From the NCBI GenBank assembly GCA_030844895.1, contig CM061231.1, forward strand, positions 5,586,001-5,650,000: 64,000 nt of DNA, given 5' to 3'. The notes beneath the pieces were generated by a model that was not told the origin of the DNA, searched no databases, and saw only the letters and a program-made list of their open reading frames with translations. Origin of the DNA: Ambrosia x helenae. Lineage: Eukaryota > Streptophyta > Magnoliopsida > Asterales > Asteraceae. The position numbers were made by a program, and so were the translations under genes. Of the stretch, positions 1 through 11,702 are shown one piece after another. How positions within the stretch are numbered: position 1 is the first letter of the stretch; every line of letters starts with the position of its first letter.

Positions 1-2836
1 ATTTATATGGTTTCCTCTTGCGATTTGTAAACTTATTTTGCATATTTACAAGTCAAATGTAAACCTTCTTGTTTTCATATAACGGATCTAATATATGTTA
101 TCGGGAAAAGAAACTTGCGACTGATAATATGTTATATAAACAATTTTCAACTCGACTTCTCGTAAACACATGAAAGTGTGTACTTACGAAATCTTTTCAT
201 GTGAAGCTGTTTCGAATCTAAAACATTCTTCGATTTCTAAAAAGTTATTCTCATGCACTATTACTATTCTTTCAACCATATCGCAAAGTTCGGGCTTTAT
301 AAACGAAAATTTATTTATTTTTTACACTTGCACACTCTCAGTCACAAAACTTTTGGTCTAACAAAATATTGGACATATCCTCATCGGAATGTTGCTAAAA
401 TGTCTTTTATCGTATAGTACATATATGCAAAACTACTAAATTTAAACCCTCATGTCGGTAGACTATACGTCTGTTCTGCACACTCTCATTCGCAGTAAAA
501 TTCATTATTTCATTCCTACACCATTTTATTTATAGTTATGTTCGCGCATTATCTTATTTATGATTATTCTCGCATTATTCTTTTATTAGTGGTTATTTTT
601 ACGCGTTATTTGCGGTTATTCTCGCACCATTTATTAGCAGTTATTCTTACATCACTGAGTTTGAACTTTGGTTCAACTCATTTACTTTTATTTTGCGTAA
701 TCGCGATTTACTCGATTTATGTTATATTATTCTTTGAATCAAAATTTTATACTATAATTATATACTTACATGAACACATATTTGGTATGCATATGTTTTC
801 CTATTTTGAGCAAGACCCTGCTATACTTTTTCATTGTTTGTTCATCATCATGGTCAATGAACATACTAGTCGATAACTCGCATGAGGTCTAAGCCAGTGC
901 CCACGTACGACTCGGGTCGAAGTACACCTCTAACCCGAGGGAACGCTGTAATCCTTAGAGTCTATCAATATGAGTGTTTAGAGTCAAACGATTTGAACAA
1001 AAATTGACCGGTTATTTGTGTGGGTAAACCCGAAAGGAGAAGGACCATTTTTAATCAAATTTCATACGTTTTTTATCAAACCCTAAGTGTCCAGATCTGG
1101 TTCAAATAAGTTTTCATGAATAAAAACCTTTCTAACATCTTTTACAACTAAATCGATACATGAATAATGAGTTTTCTTATAAAAACCCAAATGTTGATGA
1201 TTTTGTATGATTTGTTTATGTGATATATGTTATGAAATGATGTATAGGTGTTTATATAGATGATTTAGGACTTATTTGGAACACGATTTATAGGTATTTT
1301 GATGTCTAATTAATGTTTGATGGATTTTTACCCATTTTGGGGGTTTTATGCTAGGTCAAGGGTTTGTTAATGATGAAGAAGATGATGATAAGATTAGGGA
1401 TTCACTAACACATGAAAATCTGTGCTTAATAATCTGTACATGATGATATTTTGATAGCTTCCATTTTAGGCAAAGTTTCCATGCAATTGATGTGACATTT
1501 CCATAATATGCTATTTTGGGAAAGATTGTGATTTCTATGTGAAATGGACGGCTTTGTATGTGAAAAATGGTATGAATGCATGTGGTTAGGGTAGACATAG
1601 TTAAATGCTGTGATTTGTGACTTTTCGTGACGTTTTCAGACTGTTTTGATGGGATTTTGTTCGTCTAAGTAATGCAGCAGAATCTGGATCGAACCAGAAT
1701 TCCATTTGACCCTTCGAAGGGTCGAACGAACCCAGAAAAATCCCATTCGACCCATATGTTGGCATGAACCAAATTTACAAACTTTCATTCGAACCTTCAA
1801 CTGCAGAAATGGAAATTTGATGTAAACTAAGTGTTTTTTGTGCATTTCTTGTATGTGAATTATATGTACTTAATCAACAAAGGTAATAGGAACCAACAGG
1901 ATGTCGAGTCTGTCTTGTGTGTCGGGTCAACGTTCAAAAACATTTTCAAACATATGTAGTCATGATCTGGACAATCGTGGACTAGTTAACCCTCGGGTTA
2001 TTAGTCAATACACTTATACAAACTTTATGATAGGTCATCGGTATTAGGGGCTATCATTGCATTGTTTAACTATTTTGTTTTCAAGAACGCAACCTAAGGT
2101 GAGTTTCATGGTCCCGCTTTCACACACTTTCTCATGGGAGAGAAACATGCTACACATTTTTTATTCATAAAGATCATGTATACTATGGTTATCTTTTGTT
2201 TACTATACGACTCATCCTAAGTCCCGGGGAAACCATGAATGTGTGGGGATGCACAACGGGGGAAATGTGGATAGATCTATTGGGCGTGACCTGCCCCACC
2301 CATCGGCTGGGAGCCGGACTGGTGCATATTGTCTCGATCATCGTACCATGGACGACGGTAGTTCATTTAGGCTGTTTCGTATTGGTATTCACGTTAGTAA
2401 TGTTTTCCAATCGTAGTTGTTACATACATAATGTCTAGCTAACGTTCGCATAACATAGTAGAGTCAGGATTGATCTTTCAAAACACATGAAAACGATTTC
2501 TTATAAACCTGTGAACTCATCAACATTATATGTTGACATTTTTAGCATGTTTTCTCATGTCTCTTAGGTAGCAGTACTTGGAATTGGCGCACGGAGTCTT
2601 GCACGACATCTAGGGTTCAGTTGCATGTTTTAAACACTTTTAGACTTATGTTATTACTGTTTTGGGTTGTAAACTTGTTTCAGCTTCCGCTGTAGTGGTT
2701 TGAAGTTATAAAATTTGCATGGTTTGGTTTACGTATTTTATACATATAGTTGTCGTTTATTGTGACTGTTGACTTGGATCCTGGTGTGTCACGTGCCTCG
2801 CGGTAAAACCCGTAAGTGGAATTTGATGGTGTGACA
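1..2836 (+). mobile_element. LTR-retroelement sequence, right end only
   Basis: No gene is visible. Roughly positions 130-1050 are similar, in inverted orientation, to 40,200-41,100, which lies inside another LTR element of this window. Shared landmarks are the block with CCCACGTACGACTCGG near 900 and the block with ACCCGAAAGGAGAAGG near 1030. The stretch 2,250-2,310 (AGATCTATTGGGCGTGACC) resembles the AGATCTATTGGACTGAC block inside the 54.6-kb element's LTR. The sequence seems to end at GGTGTGACA near 2,836. No primer-binding site follows, so this would be a 3' or solo LTR end. The left end lies outside the window. Confidence 0.5.
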
Positions 2837-3744
2837 CAACTCAAGGCATAGGTTTCAGTATCGTTCACCGGTTAGTTTAGAAGGCGCCTCAGTCGTCATC
2901 TCCTCTCGCCGTCAGGTTCTTCTTTATTAATATCTTTTAATTTCTGGTCCATTTGTTTACGATGATTATGATATGTTTATATTCAATTGTTTGTTTCTTA
3001 TCAAAAGGCACAAGTTTAGGGTTAAATTTCTGTTTCTGAATGTGAATTGAATGTAATTATGCATTGTTTGTTTTGTTCGATTGTTTATACGAGTTGAAAT
3101 GAAACTTAATTGTTTTTTCTACCGATTTTTTTGTATCTAAACGTATATCGAGCATAATTGTGATTTGTTTGTTATGTTTTCTAATGAAGGTTTGTGTTTA
3201 TATGAATTGAAACGAAGCTCAATTGTTTGGTTTTGACAAATTGGAGAAACATGGTTGAACCCACATGTTCTAAAGATTTAGACAAATTGTAGAGACATAC
3301 AGGTCTCTCGGGTTTGTTTGTTTGTTAAATTTCTATTTTTTAATGATTTTTTTGTTTATATTAGATTTGGGGCTTTTTCTATGGGTTTATTTGTTGGTTT
3401 TAGTATTTGAAGTGAGGTGTTCTAGGTGTTTGATGAAATGTTTAATTGTGTTACAAGTAAGCAGTAATTAAGTTTTCCTTTATTTTATGATGCTTACGTT
3501 TGTCTTTGATTTTGGGCATTTTCTATGTGTTTGCCAAATGTGTTGCAGGGGTGTTTGGATGTGCAATTTGAAATTGAATGATCAAATAATCAATTTTAAA
3601 CCCACTTTCATACATCGGTTCATAAGTTTAACAATTCTTGATTGTTAGTATCACCTTGCCATTGTTTAAAAAAAGCAGGTGAAGCTCGTGCCTCGAGTTA
3701 AGACACTCTATACTCTTTTTGTTTGTTTACTAATATTAGATTTT
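2837..3744. other. T-rich non-coding stretch, no gene seen
   Basis: After the LTR-like end there is a short CT-rich piece (2,880-2,915) and then about 800 bases of T-rich sequence with many TTGTTT/TTTGTT runs. This composition is typical of plant introns or 5' leader introns. No exon with a recognisable protein follows, so no gene is called. Confidence 0.3.
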
Positions 3745-3777
3745 TCAATCTCGAGACGCTCTCGAGATATAATCTAG
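3745..3777 (+). mobile_element. Helitron-like 3' terminus (type B)
   Basis: A short hairpin (CTCGAGACGCTCTCGAG) is followed by ATATAAT and CTAG, with a T after it. This is the layout of a Helitron 3' end: subterminal hairpin, about 10 bases, CTAR, insertion before T. Related copies are at 8,730-8,773 and, decayed, at 63,290-63,327. The matching 5' end was not found. Confidence 0.45.
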
Positions 3778-4863
3778 TATAAAATATTAGTTTAATGGTT
3801 TGCAGGTTGCACTTTACACATAACATCTATATTCGTATATAAATGTTAAAATTTTATAAAAAAGGCAATTAATTAAAAAAAAAACTAAACGATATATGCT
3901 TGTTTTTTGTGATGAATTAGTGTTATGAAATGAATCTCATTTTATAGTTATGATAAAATAAGTAACTGGATATTTAAGAGAAACTAGTATTACTACCCGC
4001 ACTTCGCGGCGGGGTTTAAGCAAAACTGCCGTCATATTCGGTAAATGCCATTCCTTGTGTGCATGATCAAGAACCGGAGAAGAATAATACTTGTACAATA
4101 TAACTCTTACATATTCACCTTAATTCACATAGTTTATCAAAAAATGAGAACCCAATCAAACTACATTCGGCCACATCAACTTTACTTTAGATTAGTCTGT
4201 ATTTAATTATTGGGCATCACACCTTAAATGTTGCTTCAAATAAGTTGTACCCTAATCAACCCAAACTTGCAACCAGACCCACAAGCCCATAATTTAAAAA
4301 CATGTTTAGTAAATCAAAATGAGAGTTTATTATAATTATTGAATAACTTATATCATGTCTTAATTATCTTAAAGGGTAAAATCTAAATATAAAACCTTAG
4401 GCATCAAATCCTTGTAGTAAGTTCATCAAATCCTTGAATCCTCGTTTAATTTATTTTATCTAGTCCTCTCCACCAACTATATCGGCTCCCTCATTTTTTT
4501 GCTTCTTCAAACTGTTGACCTGTGAATTCTGACAACAAATGAATACAACACACATAATAATATAAAAGTTACATGATTTCATTGGAACAAAATTAGGAAA
4601 AGACAAAAGGTTACCTATTCTCATGATTGATAATTTTTTTTTTTTGTTTCAAAATTGTGAATAACCTAGATCCTCGATAATTTGCCTTTCTAAATTGCGC
4701 CAAAAAGCTTACCAGTGTTTTATTATCCGAAATTGTTTTGAACCATTACCTAACTTGTACATGCCATAGAGAAAACTTCCAAGACTTTCAAATTATGTGC
4801 TATATATTCTGCATTTGCAACCCCTACAATCATGCAACTTCCCTAGATAGATCCCTGCGCGCG

Positions 4864-4912
4864 CTTCGCTGCGTGTTTCCGGGCATTGACGGTCACCGTA
4901 TTGTTTAGGTAC
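4864..4912 (-). repeat. Second GC-rich hairpin inside the element
   Basis: GCGCGCTTCGCTGCG follows CTAGATAGATCCCT, which is again CTAG next to a GC-rich hairpin on the minus strand. It may be an internal duplicate terminus or a nested truncated Helitron end. Confidence 0.25.
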
Positions 4913-5149
4913 AACATAGCATCGCAAAACACAATTTTTACCACTTTCTTTGCTCTTTCGTTATAGCCCCGGCCTACCTATACTCATTTAAAAAAATAAT
5001 TATGTTTTTTTTGTCTCTGAATTTGATTTAATATTTAAAAAACAAAACAAACTTGTTAAAATGAAATTTTGTGGCGGTCCTCACTTTGAGGGCTTGTCTG
5101 TGTTTAATGAAATTTTCTGTTCAAAAAAAAAAAACTTGTTAAATTGAAA

Positions 5150-5546
5150 AAATTACCTCCCCCAAGGTTTGAACCTAGGACCTTGGGCAAGAAAACTTCA
5201 CACACAAACCAGTCCACCACCAGTACACCTTGTGTTTTGAAATGAAACCATAGATATATTATTTAACAAAGTTGTGAGAAAACAAAAAATAATATAAAGT
5301 GCCTGCCCCAAGGTTTGACCCTTGGACCTTGGACAACTAAACATCATCACAACCCACTCCACCATAAACACACCTTATGTTTTGAAATGAAACCATAAGT
5401 ATATATTATTTAACAAAGTTGTAAAAAAAAAGTAAAAATAACCTTGGCCAAGAAAACCTCACCACAAACCACTCCAACTACACATTTTGTGTTTTGAAAT
5501 GAAACCATAAATATATATTATTTAACAAAGTTGAAAAAAAATAAAG
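5150..5546. repeat. Three diverged tandem units with tRNA-like B-box motifs
   Basis: Three units of about 110-150 bases follow each other. Each contains CCAAGGTT(T/C)GA-type sequence at its start (absent or shortened in the third), then TTTTGAAATGAAACCATA and TTATTTAACAAAGTTG at the end. The minus-strand reading of units 1 and 2 contains GGTTCAAACC or a close variant, which resembles a Pol III B box, so the array may derive from a tRNA-related SINE that was later duplicated. Confidence 0.5.
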
Positions 5547-5613
5547 GTCACGGCCCCTCTCAACCAATGAGAGGGGGGTGGCACTATTCGTCTCAAGTTT
5601 CCAATAATACATA

Positions 5614-7253
5614 GTATAATGTCAAACAAAAGTATTTTGTTTGAGTAGATCGACCAATTTGTAAAGAGCTTATACTTCTGATCTCGCATGTATGTGGTTA
5701 CATATTTCCAGTTATGTGTATGCTAGAATGCATCTAAATAATATAGTCATTCTATAAAGGGCCAAAACGCGAGCATCACGTACATTTGAACCCTACAAAT
5801 TAACCTACCGCAAATCATGGTTTGTTTTGCTAGATTTTGATCTTCACATCAAGATAGCACGGACGATCCATCAAGTAAACCTTTTGTCATTATCATTTAC
5901 ACCCTTTCAAGAGTTCCAAAGATTGAAAAGAGTTTGTTGGACGAAAGCTAAAATCGAATATGAAACGCCACTAACTATGTGATTGCGATTAATATTGTCT
6001 GATCACCTACAAAACTGATAATAAATGAAATTTGAAAAGAACGATATCAAACAAAACACGTGTTTTAATCTCAGCTACATAAAAATACTTAAAGTTGTAT
6101 TTTCAATGATCAGTTCACACCCATAAAGAAAATAAAAAAAAGTTGAAAAGGAAATGAAGTTTTGATGTTATCTTTTACATAGAAAACCTTTCACAAACAC
6201 ATATCCTGGATGTGATATTTAATTTGATATTATCTCTAAGTTGATGTCAAATAAATTTACATTAATGTGAGTTGATAATGATAATGATCATTTTCCTCTT
6301 GATAAGACTCCCCGTTGTTAATTTAACCACACCTCACAAAGTCCTTTTTATCTTTTATTATCTTTTTGTTAGTAGGACCATTAAGCTGCCATCAAATGGA
6401 ATCAAAATCTTATAACCACACAAATTAAATCACTCTATTTGCATTTCTTTCCTTTTAAAGTAAAGTGTACAAACCAACTTAAATACGTTTTGCATCATTA
6501 CTGGCTATATTCGTAAACCTTAATGGGACACTCTTGATATGGACGGTTTTTTTTTTTTTTTTTTTTAAATCAAATCCTATGAATTGAAACTATCTTGGAA
6601 TAATTTTTTTTAGCAAAAAGATATAATAAATAATAAAATTCGTTATATTAGTTGCAACTACTATTTCAAAATTTTCAAAGGTTAAGCTAAAAGAAAAATA
6701 ACGATGTTGGAAGTTAAAATAGAAACAAACCCCTCTAGTCTCGCGTGTAATTAATCTCATCCACCCACCCATCTAACATTAAACATGATGTTGTTATTTG
6801 TATACTACATGTTCATCAAGCATAAATATACATAACAAAGGTGGATTGCTATAAGTTATAGACCTAAATTATCCGAGCCGGCCCATAGGGTGTGAAAGCT
6901 ATGCCACCGACCGGGTACTGGCAAATGCACGGTATGGGTGGGCCAGGGCTCATTGTTCATCCTTACCTTTTTGTGTTTAAGACGACACAACATGCGGCTT
7001 GGAAATGGTTGGGTGAGAGCCCTTCACTCCCGCACACCTTCCCACCAAGCCAAGGGCAAAGGTGTTGCACCTTTTGAGGTGATTTATGTAGAAGATTATG
7101 GATTAATGTTTGCCTTTGCTTCTCATTTATAATCACTATAAATACAAAATACAATCTTGATATTATGGGAAGAGATAATTACAATTGATCACAAATTATA
7201 TCGTAAAATACATAAATAATATTCTTATAATATATTTCAATACACCCGTGCAG
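5614..7253. other. AT-rich intergenic sequence, no gene seen
   Basis: No supported coding region. There is a long T run at about 6,547-6,566. The short open frames around 6,890-7,130 overlap one another in different frames and resemble no family I know. Confidence 0.4.
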
Positions 7254-8257
7254 TCAAAACGGTGTTGAGACTGAAGCAGAAGTCGTCAAATAAGATTCTT
7301 GACAAGCCTTTAGTGAAGATATCTGTAATTTGAAACCTGGTGGGATTATGTAGAATACGCACGGTGCCGCGCTGGACATGCTTACGAACAAAATGAATAT
7401 CCAACTCAATGTGTTTGTTACGCTCGTGCTATACCAGGTTACTAGACAAATAAATGGCACTGATGTTATCACAATAGATGAGAGTGGCCGATCAAGTAGA
7501 AGATTCTGTATCCAACAAACTTCTGCAACTACATTTACAACAACCCGATATTCTGCCTCTGCACTAGAATGAGATACGGTAGATTGACGTTTGGAAGACC
7601 ATGATAAGAGATTGGGTCCCATGTATAGACAGTACCCGGAAGTGGAGCGACGAGTGTCGGGACAACCAGCCCAATCTGCATCTGTGTAAGCCCGTAGAGA
7701 GAGATCCAAAGAGGCCAAAAGAGTTAAACCATGATCAGTTGTGCCCTTGATTTAGCGGATAACACATTTCTGAGCATTCTAATGGTCTGTTTTGGGGTCA
7801 TGCATGTGCATACATATATGTTGAACTGCATAGCTAATATATGGTCTGGTGAAGGTAAAATACTGGAGAGCACCAGCGAGACTCCTGTAAAGAGTGGGAT
7901 TGTCAAATGACGAATTTGCAGTGGCACTTAGTTTCGGTTTCGTATCCACCGGTGTTGCGACTGGGTTACACGAATCCATACCAGCGAGAGACACAATATC
8001 TAAGGCATATGATTGCTGAGATAAAAACATTTTGTCAGCATAACGGGAAACCTGAATGCCCAAAAAATATGTGAAAGGCCCAAGATCTTTCCTAGCAAAT
8101 TCAGCCACGAGACTGGTGATGAGACGTAGGCGGAGAGAATCAGATGAAATGGTGAGAATGATGTCATCCACATAAATAAGTAGGTAAGGAATGTCACCCT
8201 TGTGATGATAGGTGAATAGAGAATTGTTGGATCCCATGTGGCACCAATTAAAAACAA
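7254..8257 (-). pseudogene. Ty1/copia pol remnant (RT end and RNase H)
   Basis: Read on the minus strand, 8,237-7,779 encodes the end of a copia reverse transcriptase: the YVDDI active-site motif, DLGPFTYFLGIQV, and a segment like the ALQYFTFTRP linker. After a frame break, 7,718-7,254 encodes RNase H: YTDADWAGCPDTRRSTSGYC and SSAEAEYR. Gag, protease, integrase and LTRs are missing and the frame is broken at least once. The end of the RNase H part has also lost its family sequence, consistent with further small indels. It is a truncated dead copy, unrelated to the intact copia at 17.2-22.2 kb. Confidence 0.85.
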
Positions 8258-8679
8258 AGGGGATTGAGTTATTTTATGAAAAAAAAAAATAATTTAAAAA
8301 CAAATTTAGATTTTTCTCCATCAAGTTTCCTCCCATAACTTTTAAACGTTAATATCTTTTATATACGGGATTTTTTTAAAAAAAAATTACAACAAATTAA
8401 CGAGCGTTTTATTATCTTTCCAACGAGTACCATAGTGCTATATAAAAAAATGGAGAAAAACGACTATTTTGTTCATACAGGAAAAAAAACACAAAGTGTT
8501 CACGTTATTCATTAATCATGTATTGGCAAGTCATTAATTATGTTCAAACCAGTAAATATGTACATTGTTTTAGGTTAGGTTTTAATATTAGAGTTATACA
8601 GTGTTTAGTGTTAGGCGTTAACATTGGAGATACATTGTTAATTGTTTTAGGTTAGGTGCTACATGAAGCTTTCCTGCAT

Positions 8680-8773
8680 GTAACTGTAAAGCGCATCAGT
8701 CTATTCCGTATGTAAAATTGATATGTCATATTAGATTTCTCAACCTCGGAACGCCTCTGGGATATAAAACTAG
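8680..8773 (+). mobile_element. Helitron-like 3' terminus (type B), longer copy
   Basis: The block from TGTAACTGTAAAGCGCATC to CTAG at 8,770-8,773 is repeated at 63,235-63,327. It ends with hairpin-like CTCGGAACGCCTCTGGG, then ATATAAAA and CTAG before T. The two copies agree over about 90 bases with scattered differences. The distant copy has lost the final G of CTAG. Confidence 0.45.
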
Positions 8774-9685
8774 TGAAATATAAAATACATAATTAAATAA
8801 GGTGACACTGATGTGGCATTTGAGGGAGTTGGGGGAAACCATTTCTAAACTTTGAGGAAGAAAATGAGAGAAATAAAGTGACACTGATGTGGCATTTGGT
8901 GGAGTTGAAAAAGTTGCTCTCCACACCATACAGCCTTACCACCACACTATTTGTGTTTGTGCCTTGGGACACAAACATCGTAATTAGTCATGTAATTTTT
9001 AATTCCACTATGATTTTGTAGGTTTTTTCCCAAACGAGGGTTGCACTCCTAATGCTTGTAAACAACATTATTCGTGATTTATAGGTCATAGGAAAGAACG
9101 GTGAAAAATGTTTTCGGTAGCATATAATTTCCTGTAAAACTTACGTTATTCCACAATGAAAGGGCAGTTTTACAGCCGGATGGTGGGTAAACAGACAATA
9201 AGCTACGCCGCAACCCCAACCTCGATAGTTGAAGCCCGAGCTCAAGTCAAACAAACTTATTTTTAGCGACTCGACATTATTCAAGCAAAACGACACGATT
9301 TGAACAAAATAACTTGGTTTGAGCTTTTAACAAATTATATCAAGTAGCTCGAGCGCTTGTGCTCGTTTGTACCTTAATTTTCTCATCGAAAACAGTTGTT
9401 TTGAAACTTATTAGTAGTTTAACTGTGAGTCGTTAATTACTTACATAAAATAAAGTTAAAATAACGCAATCGTTATATTATCTATTACCCCTTTTATTTT
9501 TTAATTAATTAGTTTTGTTATAGGAGGCAAAGGCTTCTAAAACCCGTTAAGACTTAAAACTCAACAGAAATAACGGCATGCAACAAATTTAAAAACAGAT
9601 TAAGGCGCCAACAAAAGAAACCATCTTTCTTTCAACTATACAAATACCCTTCCTCTCTTCTTTTCATCAATTTTCTTCAAGAACC
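8774..9685. other. Intergenic sequence with putative promoter at its end
   Basis: No gene is seen to about 9,600. The last 60 bases before the ATG at 9,686 carry a TATA-like CTATACAAATA near 9,635 followed by a CT-rich leader, which fits a plant promoter and 5' leader for the following gene. A direct repeat GTGACACTGATGTGGCATTT occurs near 8,803 and 8,878. Confidence 0.35.
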
Positions 9686-11138
9686 ATGGAATTACAAGTC
9701 CCCCAGGTACTTCGTTTGCATTTTTTTTTTTTCAGTTTCGCTTTCTCTTCATCGATTCGAGTTGTTCGTTTGCATTTTTTTTATTTCAATAATCGCTAAC
9801 AGAATTATCTACAGTTATTGTGAGTAATTTAATTTTGAAATACTGGAACCAATAGTTTCTTGAAATAAAATGAGTAGAAATAATGTTTTCGAATTAGTAT
9901 TCTGACTAATTAATCGGTTTATGCAAGATATGAGTATAAACCCTTTAAAAGAAGTTTATTTGTATGTATGTATGTATGTATGTATGTATGTATGTATGTA
10001 TGTATGTATGTATGTATGTATGTTTCTGCTAACAAATGTTCAAGAGTTGCATTCCTTTGTGGATTAATTTCAATGTTTTGTTATGAAACAGGGAGATGAT
10101 GAACCCCAAGTTGTCCCGGAAATCGAACCACAAGTTGTTCCGGAAGATGAACCTCAAGTGGTACCAGAAGCTGAACCTCAAGTTGTTCCAGAAAATGAAC
10201 CTCAAGTTGTTCCAGAAGAAGATGAACCTCAGGTTGTACCAGAATATGAACCTCAAGCTGTTCCACAAAATGAGCCACTAGGTGAACCAGAAGATGAACC
10301 TCAAGTTGTTCCAGTAATTGAACCTGAAGTTGGTCCAGAAAATGAACCTCAAGTTGTACCTGAAAATGAACCACAAGTTGTACCAGTAAACATACCACAA
10401 GCTGAACCTCAAGGTGTTCCACAAAACATACCACAACTTGTACCTTATTGCGAAGAAATATCCAAGAACGATTGGAACGATATGCGTAAAAAGGGCAAGT
10501 ACAATAAAGAAGACATGAACATGATGATGGTTATGGTTATGGATTTTCTCATAGGCCATGAACTTGCCATTGTTGCTAAAACATTTCACAAAGAATCTGG
10601 ATGCCCATGTATTGTTCTTTTTCTTACCCTTAATTTTCCTTGTACTTAATCCATATATTTATTATCATCAATTAAATTAATCTTTAAATTATTCAGAGGG
10701 ATTCTTGATTCTGAAGACTTTTCATATGTTGGAACACAAAAGATTGTTAGAGACCTCATCATTAACCGACAAACAGGTTCGAAATAAATCTTGAATTTTG
10801 TGGTCAAATTCTCGACATTTTTTAAGTTAATCCTATGGTTATTTTCATGATATTTCTTACCTGACTATACAATATGACAGTTTCTAACTAAACTGGAAAA
10901 ACATTATGAAAAAAACGTATAAATTTTGAGTTGGGAACTGGAGTTGTTTGACCTAAAAGTCAAAGTGTGTGAACTTATGCAGGTAACCAAAAAGAAAAGG
11001 GTGCAGAGATGGTTAGATTGGAAGAATATAAGCTGTATCAAGTAGTCCGATTTCCAGTTTTCAGCTTTGACAACGGCTACCCTGAATCGTATTGAAGAAT
11101 TCATCAACAGGCTTCGAGAAATAGATAGATATGCTTAG
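9686..11138 (+). CDS. Unknown small protein with acidic xEPQVVPE octapeptide repeats
   Basis: Likely exons are 9,686-9,706, 10,092-10,608 and 10,699-10,776, in phase and with GT-AG borders. Exon 1 is seven codons (MELQVPQ). Exon 2 encodes about fourteen tandem 8-residue units of consensus xEPQVVPE, then a DWNDMRKKGKYNKEDMN segment and a methionine-rich stretch. Exon 3 continues with ILDSEDFSYVGTQKIVRDLI. Two more exon-like pieces follow: about 10,930-10,981 (ending LFDLKVKVCELMQ) and 11,058-11,138 (TATLNRIEEFINRLRE then stop). They cannot be joined cleanly to exon 3, because an in-frame stop or lost acceptor lies at 10,880-10,925. Either the product ends just after exon 3 or the copy is damaged. 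A poly(A) signal AATAAA is at 11,161. The C-terminal helices look coiled-coil-like. I recognise no family and assign no function. Confidence 0.55.
9961..10022. repeat. (TATG)n microsatellite
   Basis: About fifteen uninterrupted TGTA/TATG tetramers lie in intron 1 of the octapeptide-repeat gene, about 70 bases before the exon 2 acceptor. Length variation here would be expected between individuals. Confidence 0.9.
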
Positions 11139-11273
11139 AGTTGTTTTCTTTGACATGAACAATAAAGACCAAAATCGCATTCTCTTACAATTTCACCCGT
11201 AGCATATTTTAACTGTTAACATATGTTGTCTCGCCTGGATTCTAGACTTTTACGTTGTAACCAAAAAAAAAGT

Positions 11274-11407
11274 GCACATTATATTCTACCGTACAAGCCG
11301 TCAATGTAGGTGTGACTACAAAGGTAGAACACAAAAATTAGCATAACAAATCCTAAATCATTAAGATGTATATACTGTCAAAGTTGCACATTATATTCTA
11401 CCGTACA
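11274..11407. repeat. 22-base direct repeat, 112 bases apart
   Basis: GCACATTATATTCTACCGTA recurs at 11,274 and 11,386 downstream of the octapeptide-repeat gene. It could be a local duplication or the footprint of a lost insertion. Confidence 0.6.
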
Positions 11408-11619
11408 GTCTCGGGTCATGGGACTGAAAATTCAAAAAGGCTGTCAAAGTTGGGGCCGTGTTGGTTTTGGGCTGCAAAAGATGGCTGGCAAATGATTTTG
11501 CGCTAACAATATTGTTTAGGGCTGGGCTGGCCGTTCATTTAATAGCAACTATTATGACCAGATCCTTGTTCAATTAATTTTTTTTTTGAACAACAAATTT
11601 TTAACACCTTAATTCCACC

Positions 11620-11702
11620 TTACCTTACACTTGCAAGGATTTGAACCCACAACCTCACATTTGTAAGGGAATACACCATACCACTAGACCAATAGGACAA
11701 TA
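11620..11702 (-). repeat. tRNA-derived SINE-like head
   Basis: On the minus strand an A-box-like TGGTCTAGTGGTATGG is followed by a perfect B-box-like GGTTCAAATCC at typical tRNA spacing. The rest does not fold as a full tRNA that I can complete, so this looks like the head of a SINE or tRNA pseudogene. No clear poly(A) tail or target duplication was found. Confidence 0.45.

Larger units (their letters stand above)
3984..5613 (-). mobile_element. Probable small non-autonomous Helitron
   Basis: On the minus strand the 3' end reads hairpin (CCCCGCCGCGAAGTGCGGG), a short spacer and CTAG at 3,987-3,984, with the expected flanking base. The 5' end is less sure: near 5,613 the minus strand reads TATACTATGTATTATTGG, similar to the TCTATACTATATTATAAAG start of the better-defined Helitron at 44,683 but lacking the exact TC. 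The interior has no rolling-circle replicase/helicase gene, so the element would move only in trans. It contains a diverged tandem repeat (5,150-5,546). Confidence 0.45.

Noticed and set aside
170..876. Two plus-strand frames of 63 and 112 codons
   Set aside because: Low-complexity AT-rich frames within LTR-like sequence that recurs, inverted and with stops, at 40-41 kb.
6892..7154. Three overlapping 61-64 codon frames on both strands
   Set aside because: No domain, no splice support, mutually exclusive frames.
10029..10589. Long open frames on the minus strand opposite the octapeptide-repeat exon
   Set aside because: They are the mirror of a 24-base coding repeat with few stop codons; the plus strand has matching splice sites and a poly(A) signal.
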